The position numbers were made by a program, and so were the translations under genes. A DNA stretch of 64,000 bases from Roseisolibacter agri (GTDB lineage: Bacteria; Gemmatimonadota; Gemmatimonadetes; Gemmatimonadales; Gemmatimonadaceae): contig NZ_BRXS01000004.1 in assembly GCF_030159095.1 (NCBI RefSeq), positions 62,001 through 126,000 of the forward strand, written 5' to 3'. Shown here one piece after another: positions 1-8,091 of this stretch. Numbering within the stretch: position 1 is the first letter of the stretch; each line of letters starts with the position of its first letter. The notes below the pieces were generated by a model. The model did not search any database and was not told the origin of the DNA. It saw only the letters and a program-made list of their open reading frames with translations.

Positions 1-37
1 AGAGACCGGCCCCCGTTCGCATGTCCGGAGCGCCCGG

Positions 38-610
38 CTACTTCGCGAGCTTCGCGCGCACGGCCGTCGCGATGCGCTCCTCCAGCCGGCCCGTGGACGC
101 GCAGCGCACGGGCTCCCCGCTGGTGAACACGGGCTTCGCGAGCCCCGAGACGACGGTCTTCACCTGCGTCCCCTGGCCGTCGGGCGCCGGCACGGCGACG
201 GTCGCGATGTCGAGCGTGAGCTCGTAGCTGTCGGCGGCGTCGCGGCCATCGGCGGCGGTGCCGCAGGAGACGCTGCGCGCGGCGCGCTCCCCGCCCACCC
301 GGTCGCGGAAGCGGGCGTTCTGACTGGCGATGCGCCGCTCGCTGGACACCAGCGTCGCCACCGGCAGCTTGAACTCCTCGTAGACCGCGGGGAGCACCGC
401 GAACACGGCGTCGGGCGTGCCCGCGACGGTCGTGGCGCGCGCGAAGTCCTCGGTGACCGAGCGCAGCTGCATGCCCTGCACCCCGCCCGCGCCGGTGTCC
501 ACGGGGCGCGTGGTCTGGACGACCTCGGGGGAGGCGGACCGGCCGCTGGAGGCGCAGGCTGTGGTCAGGAGGACGAGCGCGAGCAGCGGGCGGTGGTGGG
601 ACGTCGGCAT
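38..610 (-). CDS. Predicted outer-membrane or periplasmic lipoprotein, unknown function
   Basis: The 190-residue protein starts with a lipoprotein signal peptide: a hydrophobic stretch at about residues 8-18 ends in the lipobox LTTAC, so the mature N-terminus would be the lipidated Cys. The rest is a compact globular domain with no family that I recognise, containing one further Cys pair (in SVSCGT and VRCAST) that could form a disulfide. The ATG at 610 was chosen because it places the signal peptide at the N-terminus; the reading frame stays open far upstream, but that part has shadow-like composition. It is transcribed away from the EAL-domain gene, and 379 bp separate them. Confidence 0.75.
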   Translation of the reverse strand: MPTSHHRPLLALVLLTTACASSGRSASPEVVQTTRPVDTGAGGVQGMQLRSVTEDFARATTVAGTPDAVFAVLPAVYEEFKLPVATLVSSERRIASQNARFRDRVGGERAARSVSCGTAADGRDAADSYELTLDIATVAVPAPDGQGTQVKTVVSGLAKPVFTSGEPVRCASTGRLEERIATAVRAKLAK

Positions 611-989
611 GCGGGGAGGGCAGGGCTGGAGGGTCGGGCCGGGAACATCGCGCGGGTCCGCGACGTCCTCCTGTGATCCAGGTGGTCGCGCGCGGTGCGT
701 GTCGCCACTAGCGTGCAGCACGACCGCCGCGTGCGCCAGGGGGCCGGCCGCGGCCGCACCGACGCGGAGCGGGGCGCACGACTTGCTGCTCGTTCCCGGA
801 CCTTCCGACCCGCATGCCCGTCCACCCTCCGACGCCCCTCGCCTCGCCGTCCGCTCCGACGCCGCCACGCGCGACCGCCCGCTCCGCCCGCCGACCGGCG
901 GCAGGCGCGAGGTGCCAGGTCCGCCCGTACACCCCGCGTTCGTGAGCGCGACGCCCAGCGGGTCCGCGGAGGCGGTGGCCGGCGAGCGC
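611..989. promoter_or_regulatory. Divergent intergenic region between lipoprotein and EAL genes
   Basis: This gap holds no convincing gene. A TAGCGT hexamer at 709-714, the same sequence as the -10 of a much better promoter at 32687, is the only promoter-like signal for the plus strand, and it lacks a good -35 at 17 bases. No hairpin or repeat stands out. An in-frame GTG at 942 means that the EAL gene could begin earlier. Confidence 0.3.
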
Positions 990-2642
990 ATGGCGCGGAC
1001 GACGGCGGCGGCGTCGCCCCGCGCCGCCAGGTCGTCGGAGTACCGGCCGCTGCTGCTGACGGACAGCCAGGACCCCGCGGTCGCGCAGGCGGCGGAGCTG
1101 CTGGGCGGCTGGGGCGTCGCGAGCCGCCCGGCGCGCGAGCTGGTGGACGGGCTCTCCGAGCTGCCCGACGCGCGCTGCGTGGTCGTGACCACCGAGAACC
1201 CGAACGCGCTGCGGGACGTGTTCGCGGAGGCACGGCGCGGCGGCGTGCCGGTGGTGGTGGGCTGCGTCGACGAGACGATGCGGCGGCGCGCGGCCGAGCT
1301 GCGCGCGGACGACTGGTACCGCGTCCCCGCCGACGCCGAGGAGATCGCGGCGCGCGTGCGCACGGCGATCGCGCGCGCGCAGCCCAACGGCGCCGCGCTC
1401 GCCGACCGCATCGAGCGCGCGGAGTACGAGCACATGCTCTACGACGCGCGCACCGGCCTGCCGACGCTGCCGGTCGCGATCGAGCGATCGCGCGCGCTGA
1501 TCAAGGAGCGCGGCGAGGTCGTGGTGCTGTACCTCAACTTCGTGCGCTACTCGAAGCTCGAGGAGATCTACGGCTGGGAGAAGCTGGACGCGGTGCTGGA
1601 GACAACGGCCGAGGCGGTGCGCGAGATCCTCGCGGGCAGCTCGCTGTCGGGATCGCGCGCGCTGGTGTCGTTCACGAACGATGCGGACCTCGTGCTGCTC
1701 CACGTGCCCACGGCGGGCGGCCGCTCGGCCACCGACACGGAGATCCACGAGCTGGCGTCGCGGCTGGAGGCGCACGTCGCGCAGCGGCTGGAGGCCGCGC
1801 ACGGCGAGGACGTGGGCGCGCTGTTCGACATCTACGTCGGCGTGGCGCACGTGTACTACAACCCGAAGATGCGCCTCGAGCGGCTCATCTACCGCGGGAT
1901 CCGCGAGGCGGCCATCGCGGCGAAGAGCGTGGAGGAGCGCGAGCGCGCGCGGAAGGTCGCGGACCTGCGCGTCAGCCTCCGCGACCGGCTGGTGTACGTC
2001 GACTACCACCCGATCGTCGAGACGGAGTCGCGCCGCATCTTCGGCTACGAGGCGCTGGCGCGCGGGAACCTGCGGTCGCTGCGCAGCCCCGAGGTCATGT
2101 TCGAGGTGGCGGCGGAGGCGGACCTGCTGTGGGAGCTGGGGCGCCTGTGCCGCAGCCGCGCGATCGAGGAGATGCCGCGCCGCCTCAAGCCCGACGAGCT
2201 GCTCTTCCTGAACGTCGATCCGCACGACTTCGCGGACCCGCAGTTCAGCGACGTCGCGATCGGCGTCGAGGACCCGCGGCGCGTGGTCATCGAGATCACG
2301 GAGCGCACGGCGATCAAGGACTACCCCAAGTTCCGCGAGCGCCTGCGCGCGTTCCGCGACGCGGGCTTCCGGTTCGCCGTGGACGACGCGGGGAGCGGCT
2401 ACGCGGGGCTGGGCTCGATCGCGAACCTCGAGCCGGACTTCATCAAGCTCGACATGTCGCTCATCAACTGCATCGACACGAACTTCATCAAGCAGAACCT
2501 CGTCGAGACGATGGTGAAGTTCGCGAACGACCAGAACGCGATGGTGATCGCGGAGGGCGTCGAGCGGGTGGAGGAGTTCGAGACGGTGCGCGGGTTGGGC
2601 GTGCATCTCGTGCAGGGCTTCTACCTGCACCGGCCGCGGTGA
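990..2642 (+). CDS. Cyclic-di-GMP phosphodiesterase-like protein (receiver-like, degenerate GGDEF, EAL)
   Basis: The 550-residue protein has three parts. Residues about 12-120 fold like a response-regulator receiver but lack the phospho-acceptor Asp (the strand reads CVVVTT). Residues about 140-305 resemble a GGDEF domain whose signature is lost (SFTNDAD at 227-233). Residues about 320-550 are an EAL domain with the expected catalytic residues: EAL at 354-356, the Asn in LFLNVDP, EITER, DDAGSG, the Lys in IKLD, the Glu in EGVE and QGF. From family knowledge this predicts hydrolysis of cyclic-di-GMP, with the two N-terminal domains acting as sensors or regulators rather than enzymes. There is no membrane segment. 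ATG 990 was chosen; GTG 942 in the same frame is an alternative. Confidence 0.85.
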   Translation: MARTTAAASPRAARSSEYRPLLLTDSQDPAVAQAAELLGGWGVASRPARELVDGLSELPDARCVVVTTENPNALRDVFAEARRGGVPVVVGCVDETMRRRAAELRADDWYRVPADAEEIAARVRTAIARAQPNGAALADRIERAEYEHMLYDARTGLPTLPVAIERSRALIKERGEVVVLYLNFVRYSKLEEIYGWEKLDAVLETTAEAVREILAGSSLSGSRALVSFTNDADLVLLHVPTAGGRSATDTEIHELASRLEAHVAQRLEAAHGEDVGALFDIYVGVAHVYYNPKMRLERLIYRGIREAAIAAKSVEERERARKVADLRVSLRDRLVYVDYHPIVETESRRIFGYEALARGNLRSLRSPEVMFEVAAEADLLWELGRLCRSRAIEEMPRRLKPDELLFLNVDPHDFADPQFSDVAIGVEDPRRVVIEITERTAIKDYPKFRERLRAFRDAGFRFAVDDAGSGYAGLGSIANLEPDFIKLDMSLINCIDTNFIKQNLVETMVKFANDQNAMVIAEGVERVEEFETVRGLGVHLVQGFYLHRPR

Positions 2643-2666
2643 GGCGCTGCGTGCGGCGTTGCCAGC

Positions 2667-2800
2667 ATCGGGGCGCCGCACCGGAACGGCGAACTGCTTC
2701 GACAGGATGACAGGATGACCAGGAGGCTCCGCGGTGCGCGATGTCCCACGTGCCGGTGCGGAGCCTCCTCGTCATCCTGTCCGATGCCGTTCAGGGGCAG
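2667..2800. repeat. Long hairpin repeat, copy A (convergent gene end)
   Basis: Bases 2709-2732 and 2758-2781 form a 24-bp inverted repeat with one mismatch. The left arm carries tandem GACAGGAT units, and the 25-base loop contains the core GCGCGATGTCCCACGTG. Flanks of about 30 bases (around GGCGAACTGCTTC and GTTCAGGGG) match copy B at 26341-26460 in inverted orientation, so the element is longer than the stem. It lies between the stop of the EAL gene and the stop of a minus-strand gene, where a two-way terminator would be expected. Confidence 0.8.
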
Positions 2801-3390
2801 GCGCGCCGGAACTCGTCCTCCGTGCCGCGATGCAGCACGAGGCGCGCGGGCCGGCCGGTGTCGGGATCGCCGCCGTCCCTGATGGCGGAGACGCCGCGGC
2901 GGAGCACGAAGCCCGCGTCCGCCTCGATGGTGTCGGCGCCGTCCCAGCGCGCCTCGACGGAGCCGAGCGTGAGCCCGTCGACAGACGGCGAGTCGGCGGG
3001 CACCAGCAGGAGCCGGAAGCGTGAGCCGTCGCGTGCGAGCGGCCAGCCCGTGACCGTCAGCGTGCGCGCGCGCCGCGTGGCGTCGCACGTCATCGCCAGG
3101 CCGTCGATCGCCTCGCACGGGCCCGCGCCGCAGCGCGTCGGCAGCCCTTCCTGGCGTCCCGATTCGCGGAGCTTCCGCTCGAGCTCCAGGTAGACCGTCT
3201 GCGTGCGGCCGCCGCCCGACGTCACGCGGCCCGTCCACTGGCCGGCCAGCGGCCGGTCGCCGTAGGCCCACGGGTGCTCCACCCGGTCCCACAGCCGCAG
3301 CAGCGCGCGCGTGCCGCCGATGAGCACGGCGACGAGTGCCGCCAGCGCCACCAGGGAGAACAGCTGCGCCGAACGCGACGGGCGGGGCAC
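2791..3390 (-). CDS. Hypothetical membrane-anchored protein
   Basis: This protein of about 199 residues has one N-terminal transmembrane segment (about residues 9-28, AQLFSLVALAALVAVLIGG), then a mostly beta-type extracytoplasmic domain starting with a WTGRV strand and containing three Cys. I recognise no family. No ATG lies in a sensible place; GTG 3390 puts the membrane segment near the N-terminus and follows an AGGAG two bases upstream, which is close for a ribosome site, so the start is uncertain. It converges on the EAL gene across hairpin copy A and is divergent from the promoter at 3476. Confidence 0.6.
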   Translation of the reverse strand: MPRPSRSAQLFSLVALAALVAVLIGGTRALLRLWDRVEHPWAYGDRPLAGQWTGRVTSGGGRTQTVYLELERKLRESGRQEGLPTRCGAGPCEAIDGLAMTCDATRRARTLTVTGWPLARDGSRFRLLLVPADSPSVDGLTLGSVEARWDGADTIEADAGFVLRRGVSAIRDGGDPDTGRPARLVLHRGTEDEFRRACP

Positions 3391-3475
3391 GGCTCCTCGG
3401 CGAGCGGGGGAGGAAGCGGTGGTGTGACCGCTCCCATTCTCTGGCTCGCCGCGGCGGCGCGCCAGGGCAGCGCTG

Positions 3476-3504
3476 TTGACGGCGGGTGTCGCCGCTCCTA
3501 TCGT
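3476..3504 (+). promoter_or_regulatory. Sigma-70-type promoter TTGACG-17-TATCGT
   Basis: A -35 of TTGACG (3476-3481) and a -10 of TATCGT (3499-3504) are separated by exactly 17 bases. It lies about 50 bases upstream of the GTG at 3556 and would drive the lipoprotein-glycosidase pair. The same two hexamers occur upstream of dnaE on the minus strand. Confidence 0.6.
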
Positions 3505-3555
3505 GGACGCCCCGCGCAAACATCTGATTGTGACCCGCGTCCGGAGAGCCCGCCG

Positions 3556-3990
3556 GTGTCGAACCCGACCTCGCACGCCACGCGCGGCGCAGCCGTGGCC
3601 GTCGCCCTGATCGTGCTGGGCGTGGCGTGCCGCGATCTGCCCGTCCAGGTGGACACGATCCGGCAGTCGCCGTCGCGAGCGCTCGCCGCCGACGCCGCGC
3701 CCGGATGCGCGGCGCGCACCCCCGCCGAGCGCGTGCGCGCGCTTCGCGAGATGGTGGGCACGCTGCCGCCAGCCGCCGCGCCTGTGGCCGACGCGCGGCT
3801 GCTGCCCGCGATCGCCGACGTGCAGGCGGCGCTGGGGACCGGCAGGGGCGCCGCGGTCGCCGCCGCGGTGCGTGGCTTCGTCGCCGACGTGGAGTCGCTG
3901 CGGCTGCGCGCCCCGTTCGAGCAGCGCGAGGCGCTGGCCGCGGAGGCCGAATGCCTGCTCGGCGCCTCCGACGGAGGGCCGTCCGCATGA
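3556..3990 (+). CDS. Small predicted lipoprotein
   Basis: This 144-residue protein has a signal segment of about 15 hydrophobic residues ending in the lipobox LGVAC, and then a helical, Ala/Arg-rich domain with two further Cys residues. No family is recognised. The start is GTG 3556, the only in-frame start that places the signal peptide correctly downstream of the promoter at 3476-3504. The stop codon overlaps the next start (ATGA at 3987-3990), so the glycosidase-like protein is translationally coupled and the two probably act together in the periplasm or outer membrane. Confidence 0.65.
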   Translation: MSNPTSHATRGAAVAVALIVLGVACRDLPVQVDTIRQSPSRALAADAAPGCAARTPAERVRALREMVGTLPPAAAPVADARLLPAIADVQAALGTGRGAAVAAAVRGFVADVESLRLRAPFEQREALAAEAECLLGASDGGPSA

Positions 3991-4940
3991 GCCGCCTCGT
4001 GCGCACGCTCGGCGCGCTCGCGCTGGCGGCGACGGTCGTCGCATCGGCGAACGCGCAGGACCCCGTCGGGGTGATCACGCACCAGATGGACGCCAACAGC
4101 GTCACGCTGCTGCGCAACGCGAACGTGCGGCACGCGAAGACGACGCTGTACTGGAACGACTGGGTGGCCGACACGGCGTACCGCACCGCGTTCGCGGCCG
4201 GGATCCAGCGGCTCGCGGCGGCGAAGCTCGAGATCACCGTCGTCGTGCACGCGCCGCCGCCCGGCAGCTCGTACGACACGCGCGACCAGGTGTACCGCGC
4301 GTTCGCCGACTTCATGGCGGCGCGCGCCGCGCAGTTCACCACCGTGCGCAACTGGCAGCTCTGGAACGAGCAGGACGCGCCGGGGTGGACCGACGTGTTC
4401 GGCGCGGGGCGCGTGCCGCTGCGCGAGCAGGGGCGCAACTACGCCACCATGCTCAACCTCGCGTCGCCGCGCATCAAGCAGGCGAACCGCCGCGCGAACG
4501 TCGTCGTCGGCGGGCTGGCCGGACCGGACGACAGCACGCGCGTCTTCCTGCAGGGGATCTACGACGGCCGCGGGTCGTTCGACGTGCTGGCCGTGCACGC
4601 GTACGGGCCGCCCGTCGTCACGGCGGCGCGCGCGCGCGGGAAGATCCTGCGCGACGCGATGGCGGCGGCGAACGACAACCGCCCGCTCTGGCTCACGGAG
4701 TTCGGCATCACGGGCGAGGTGATGTCGAGCCTGTGGGGGATGAGCGACCCCGTGGACCAAGACCTCCGCCAGCGCGACGAGTGGCGCGACGTCGCCACGT
4801 GGAACGACGCGAGCCGCACCTACCAGCGCATCGTCGGCTACGTGCTCTACGACGTGAGCGACTACGGCTACGGCATCGTGCGGAAGGACAAGGTCACCGT
4901 GCGGCCCGCGTACACCTGGCTGCAGCAGCGCAACCGTTAG
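3987..4940 (+). CDS. Secreted glycoside hydrolase-like TIM-barrel protein
   Basis: The 317-residue product has a cleavable signal peptide (SANAQD cleavage region near residue 24) followed by a single barrel-type domain. Two motifs match the catalytic pair of clan GH-A retaining glycosidases: WQLWNEQD, with the Glu after Asn as acid/base, and WLTEFGIT, with the Glu as nucleophile. The family within the clan cannot be fixed by eye, so the substrate is unknown. It overlaps the lipoprotein gene by 4 bases and ends 4 bases inside the convergent waaA stop, with no terminator between them. Confidence 0.75.
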   Translation: MSRLVRTLGALALAATVVASANAQDPVGVITHQMDANSVTLLRNANVRHAKTTLYWNDWVADTAYRTAFAAGIQRLAAAKLEITVVVHAPPPGSSYDTRDQVYRAFADFMAARAAQFTTVRNWQLWNEQDAPGWTDVFGAGRVPLREQGRNYATMLNLASPRIKQANRRANVVVGGLAGPDDSTRVFLQGIYDGRGSFDVLAVHAYGPPVVTAARARGKILRDAMAAANDNRPLWLTEFGITGEVMSSLWGMSDPVDQDLRQRDEWRDVATWNDASRTYQRIVGYVLYDVSDYGYGIVRKDKVTVRPAYTWLQQRNR

Positions 4941-6244
4941 CCGAGCAGCTCCTGCACGAGCGTCCACGCACGGACGTCGGCGCCGAGCCCGTCGCGCACG
5001 ACCTGCCGCGCGGACTCGCCGGAGCGCTGCAGCAGCGTCTCGCTCGTCCGCCACCGGCGCAGCAGCTCGGCCAGCGTGCGCGGCGTCGCCACCGTGCTCG
5101 CGCCGCCGGCCGCCAGCAGCAGTCCCGCGTCGCGGCTGTCCGTGTGCTGCGGCCCGAACACCACCGGCAGCGCGAACGCCGCCGGCTCCAGCACCGAGTG
5201 CAGCCCCGCGTCGTGGAAGCCGCCGCCGACGAACGCCGCGTCGCCGATCGCGTACAGGTCGCCCAGCACGCCCACGCGGTCCACCAGCACGACGTCCACG
5301 TCGCCCGAGGCCGAGCCCTCCTCGACGGCCGAGAGGCGCGCCAGCGTGGCGCGCTGCGCGCGCGCCCACTCCTCGATGGGGGCGAGGTGCGCCGGCGTCG
5401 GCTCGTGCGGCGCGACGACCAGCCGCGCGCGCGCGTCCTGCCGCCGCATCGTCTGCCACGCTTCGAGCAGCACGCGCTCGTCGGCCGGCCAGGTGGAGCC
5501 CGCGACGAGCGTGAAGCGGCCGCCCGAGCGCTCGCGGGCGAGCGGCGCGAGCAGCGCGCTCGCGCGATCCGCCGACTCGGCGCGGCGCCACACCTGGTCG
5601 TAGCGCGTGTCGCCGGTGACGCGCACGCGGTCGGGACGCACGCCCAGCGCGACCAGCCGCTCGGCGTCCTGCTCGCTGATCGCGCCCACGAGGTCGAGCC
5701 GCGCGTAGGCCTCGCGCAGCAGCCCGCCCGCCAGCCCGCCGCGGCGCGACGAGCCCTCGGCCAGCGTCGCGCTCACGAGGCCCAGCTTCACGCGCCGACG
5801 TGCGGCCTCGGCGGCCAGCACGGGCCACACGTCCAGCTTGCTGAACACGAGCGCCTTCGGCTTCAGCGCGTCGAGCAGCGCCGCGGCGTCGCCGCCCGTG
5901 TCGAACGGGAGGTAGTCGGCGACGTCGACGTCGAGGCCGCGGCCAAAGCGCTCCGCGCTGGGCGAGTAGAACGAGTAGGCGAGCTGCAGGTCGGGGCGCT
6001 CGCGGCGGGCGAGCTCCAGCACCGGGCGCGCCTGCAGCCCCTCGCCCACCGACGGCGCGTGCATCCAGAGCAGCGGACGCGACGCATCGCGATGGTCGCG
6101 GGCCCACCCCGTCCAGCGCGCCCGCAGGCCGCGGCGCGCGCGCAGCGTGCGGCGGAGCTTCCCGCTGCCGTCGGGCGTGAGGGCGGCGGCGGCGCGGGCC
6201 GCCTGTCCGACGACGGCGTACAGGGTGCGGGCGAGCGGGTTCAT
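4937..6244 (-). CDS. waaA: 3-deoxy-D-manno-octulosonic acid (Kdo) transferase
   Basis: The 435-residue protein matches WaaA/KdtA (glycosyltransferase family 30), which transfers Kdo from CMP-Kdo to the lipid A precursor at the inner-membrane face. Recognisable features are an N-terminal hydrophobic anchor, the acceptor-side motif HAPSVGEG near residue 65, LVAGSTWPADE in the middle and the C-terminal donor-binding region FVGGGFHDAGLHSVLEPA. Length is normal for the family. It starts at ATG 6244. Its presence implies an LPS-type outer membrane. A DsbA-like gene lies upstream on the same strand, but a strong hairpin at 6309-6342 separates the two. Confidence 0.93.
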   Translation of the reverse strand: MNPLARTLYAVVGQAARAAAALTPDGSGKLRRTLRARRGLRARWTGWARDHRDASRPLLWMHAPSVGEGLQARPVLELARRERPDLQLAYSFYSPSAERFGRGLDVDVADYLPFDTGGDAAALLDALKPKALVFSKLDVWPVLAAEAARRRVKLGLVSATLAEGSSRRGGLAGGLLREAYARLDLVGAISEQDAERLVALGVRPDRVRVTGDTRYDQVWRRAESADRASALLAPLARERSGGRFTLVAGSTWPADERVLLEAWQTMRRQDARARLVVAPHEPTPAHLAPIEEWARAQRATLARLSAVEEGSASGDVDVVLVDRVGVLGDLYAIGDAAFVGGGFHDAGLHSVLEPAAFALPVVFGPQHTDSRDAGLLLAAGGASTVATPRTLAELLRRWRTSETLLQRSGESARQVVRDGLGADVRAWTLVQELLG

Positions 6245-6308
6245 GACGGCGCGGGGCGGGCGTGCGATCGGGGGCGCGGAACGATACCCGAGCGCGCCCC
6301 CGAACGGG

Positions 6309-6342
6309 CGAGGGCGCGGTGACTCCGGTCACCGCGCCCTCG
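6309..6342 (-). terminator. Hairpin terminator after the DsbA-like gene
   Basis: A perfect 15-bp inverted repeat (6309-6323 and 6328-6342) with a 4-base loop follows the stop at 6363. There is no T-run, which is common in such GC-rich DNA. It would separate the DsbA-like transcript from waaA. Confidence 0.7.
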
Positions 6343-6362
6343 TCCCGCCACGCGCGACCCGC

Positions 6363-7139
6363 TCAGCGGGCCTTCTTCAGCTCCGCCTCGATCGCCTCGC
6401 GGAAGACACCCACCGGCTGTGCGCCGGCGATCCCCTGCTGGCCGACGAAGAAGCTCGGCGTGCTGCGGACGCCCGCGCGCGCCATGCGGTCGCGGTCCGC
6501 CTCGACGATCGCGCGCATGACGTGCGACTTCGTGCAGGCGCGGAAGCGCGTCATGTCGAGGCCCTGCCCCTGCGCGAGCGAGTCGTAGACGGCGCTCTGG
6601 TCGCCGGCCTGGCCCCAGCGCGCGACGGTGCCGAAGAGGGCCGACTGGTACTCCCAGAACTTCCGCTGCACCGAGGCGCACATCGCCGCCTCCGCGGACG
6701 GCACCGCCTGCTCGTGCTGGTCGAGGGGATAGTGCAGGTACGCCATGCGCACCTTGCCGGTGGCGACGTACTCGCGGCGCAGCGCCTCGAACGACTGGTC
6801 GTGCCACATCTTGCAGTAGGGGCACTGGAAGTCGCTCACCATCAGCACCCAGACCTTCGCGGTCGAGTCGCCGAGGATGCGCCCGCGGTCGGCGGCGGCG
6901 CGCATGGCGGTGCTGTCGGCGGGCGTGGCCAGCGCCTCTCCGGTCGCGGCCTCGCCGCCCGCGGTGGCCGTGGTCGTGGCAGTCGTGGCGCCGGCGGACG
7001 CGGGCGCCGCCGCCGCGGCACGCTCCTCGCCCGAGGCACGGCAGGCCGCCAGCGCGACGACGGTCGCGAGGGTGGCGAGGAGCGCTGCGCCCCGGGGCAG
7101 GGCACGCGTGGCAGGACGGGGCGCGGAGCGAGGCGGCAT
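6363..7139 (-). CDS. DsbA/BdbD-like thioredoxin-fold lipoprotein
   Basis: The 258-residue protein has a lipoprotein signal (lipobox ALAAC, lipidated Cys about residue 33), an Ala/Thr-rich linker to about residue 85, and a thioredoxin-fold domain with the active site CPYC at 106-109 in the context VSDFQCPYCKMW. This pattern belongs to the DsbA-like Thioredoxin_4 group, which forms or isomerises disulfides in the periplasm. The cis-Pro region near RSTPSFFVGQQG is present. The ATG at 7139 gives a normal lipoprotein signal; the frame continues to a TTG at 7220, less likely because it buries the signal. The gene is divergent from the TPM-domain gene, 80 bases apart. Confidence 0.85.
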   Translation of the reverse strand: MPPRSAPRPATRALPRGAALLATLATVVALAACRASGEERAAAAAPASAGATTATTTATAGGEAATGEALATPADSTAMRAAADRGRILGDSTAKVWVLMVSDFQCPYCKMWHDQSFEALRREYVATGKVRMAYLHYPLDQHEQAVPSAEAAMCASVQRKFWEYQSALFGTVARWGQAGDQSAVYDSLAQGQGLDMTRFRACTKSHVMRAIVEADRDRMARAGVRSTPSFFVGQQGIAGAQPVGVFREAIEAELKKAR

Positions 7140-7201
7140 GAGGACAGGGGAGGGAAGGGCCGCGCGCGGACGCCGGTGACACCCGGTCCGCGAGGGGCGC
7201 G

Positions 7202-7207
7202 TATTAA
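7202..7207 (+). promoter_or_regulatory. Possible -10 element close to the TPM-gene start
   Basis: TATTAA lies 12 bases before ATG 7220, in otherwise GC-rich sequence. No ribosome binding site precedes the ATG, so the transcript would have a very short leader. No good -35 is seen at the usual distance. Confidence 0.35.
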
Positions 7208-7219
7208 CATACACCGTCA

Positions 7220-8065
7220 ATGATCAGCTTCGCTTCCGCGGTCCTCCTGGCGCTCCTGGCGCTGCTGCAGCAGCTCGACCTGCCGGCGCCGCGCGGCCAC
7301 CTGAGCGACTTCGCGGGGGTGGTGCCAGCAGACCGCGCGGCGCGCATCGAGGCCGTCGCGCGGGAGGTGCGCGAGAAGTCGGGCGGCGAGATCGCGATCG
7401 CCGTGCTGGCGGACATCGCCGGCCGCGCGCCGAACGACGTCGCGACGCAGATCGGCCGCCAATGGAAGGTGGGCGCCGCGACCCAGATCGGCGACCGCAC
7501 GCGCAACGCGGGCACGGTGATCCTGCTCGTGCCGCGCGAGAGCAGCACGGACGGGCGCGGGCACGTGTTCATCGCCCCCGGCATGGGCGCCGAGGGGTTC
7601 ATGACCGACGCGCAGGTCGGCGCCATCCAGGACGAGGCGCTGCCGGCGCTGCGGCAGGGGGACTACGGCGCCGCGCTGGAGCTGATGACGCGCCGCGTCG
7701 CCGAGCACTACGCGCAGGAGTTCGGCTTCACGCTGTCCGCGCCGGGCGAGTTCGCGCAGCCGCCGCCGCAGTACGAGCGCCGGCGCGTGCCGCAGTCGGG
7801 CGGCATCAACCCGATCCTGCTGATCATCATCGTCTTCGTCGTCCTGAGCCTGTTCGGCGGGTTCGGGCGGCGGCGCGGCGGGTGCGGCGGGTGCATCCCG
7901 ATCCCGATCGTGTTCCCGACCGGCGGTGGCTTCGGCGGCGGGGGCTGGGGCGGTGGTGGCGGCTGGGGTGGGGGGGGCGGCTGGGGCGGCGGCGGCGGAG
8001 GTGGCTTCGGCGGCTTCGGCGGCGGGGGCGGCTTCAGCGGCGGCGGCGCGGGGCGCGACTTCTGA
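7220..8065 (+). CDS. TPM-domain (YgcG-type) membrane protein with Gly-rich tail
   Basis: The 281-residue protein has an N-terminal signal or anchor segment, a TPM domain at about residues 28-165 (HLSDFAGVVP at its start, then ESTDGRGHVFIAPGMG), one transmembrane helix near 195-213 and a tail of about 55 residues made almost only of Gly with Trp, Phe and Ser. Family knowledge places TPM proteins in the envelope, often beside LemA, in membrane-protein quality control or phosphatase-like roles. Here LemA is two genes downstream. The low-complexity tail comes from G-rich DNA at about 7920-8045. Confidence 0.85.
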   Translation: MISFASAVLLALLALLQQLDLPAPRGHLSDFAGVVPADRAARIEAVAREVREKSGGEIAIAVLADIAGRAPNDVATQIGRQWKVGAATQIGDRTRNAGTVILLVPRESSTDGRGHVFIAPGMGAEGFMTDAQVGAIQDEALPALRQGDYGAALELMTRRVAEHYAQEFGFTLSAPGEFAQPPPQYERRRVPQSGGINPILLIIIVFVVLSLFGGFGRRRGGCGGCIPIPIVFPTGGGFGGGGWGGGGGWGGGGGWGGGGGGGFGGFGGGGGFSGGGAGRDF

Positions 8066-8091
8066 GCGCCGGCATCTACTCGAGAACCATC

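Noticed and set aside
2621-6332. Long minus-strand open frames opposite the lipoprotein-glycosidase operon
   Set aside because: They lack domains and conflict with genes that have a promoter, signal peptides and catalytic motifs. Only the downstream end of one frame (2791-3390) was kept as a gene.
7920-8045. G-rich repeat tract as a separate DNA element
   Set aside because: It is the codon-level consequence of the Gly-rich tail of the TPM protein and stays in frame.
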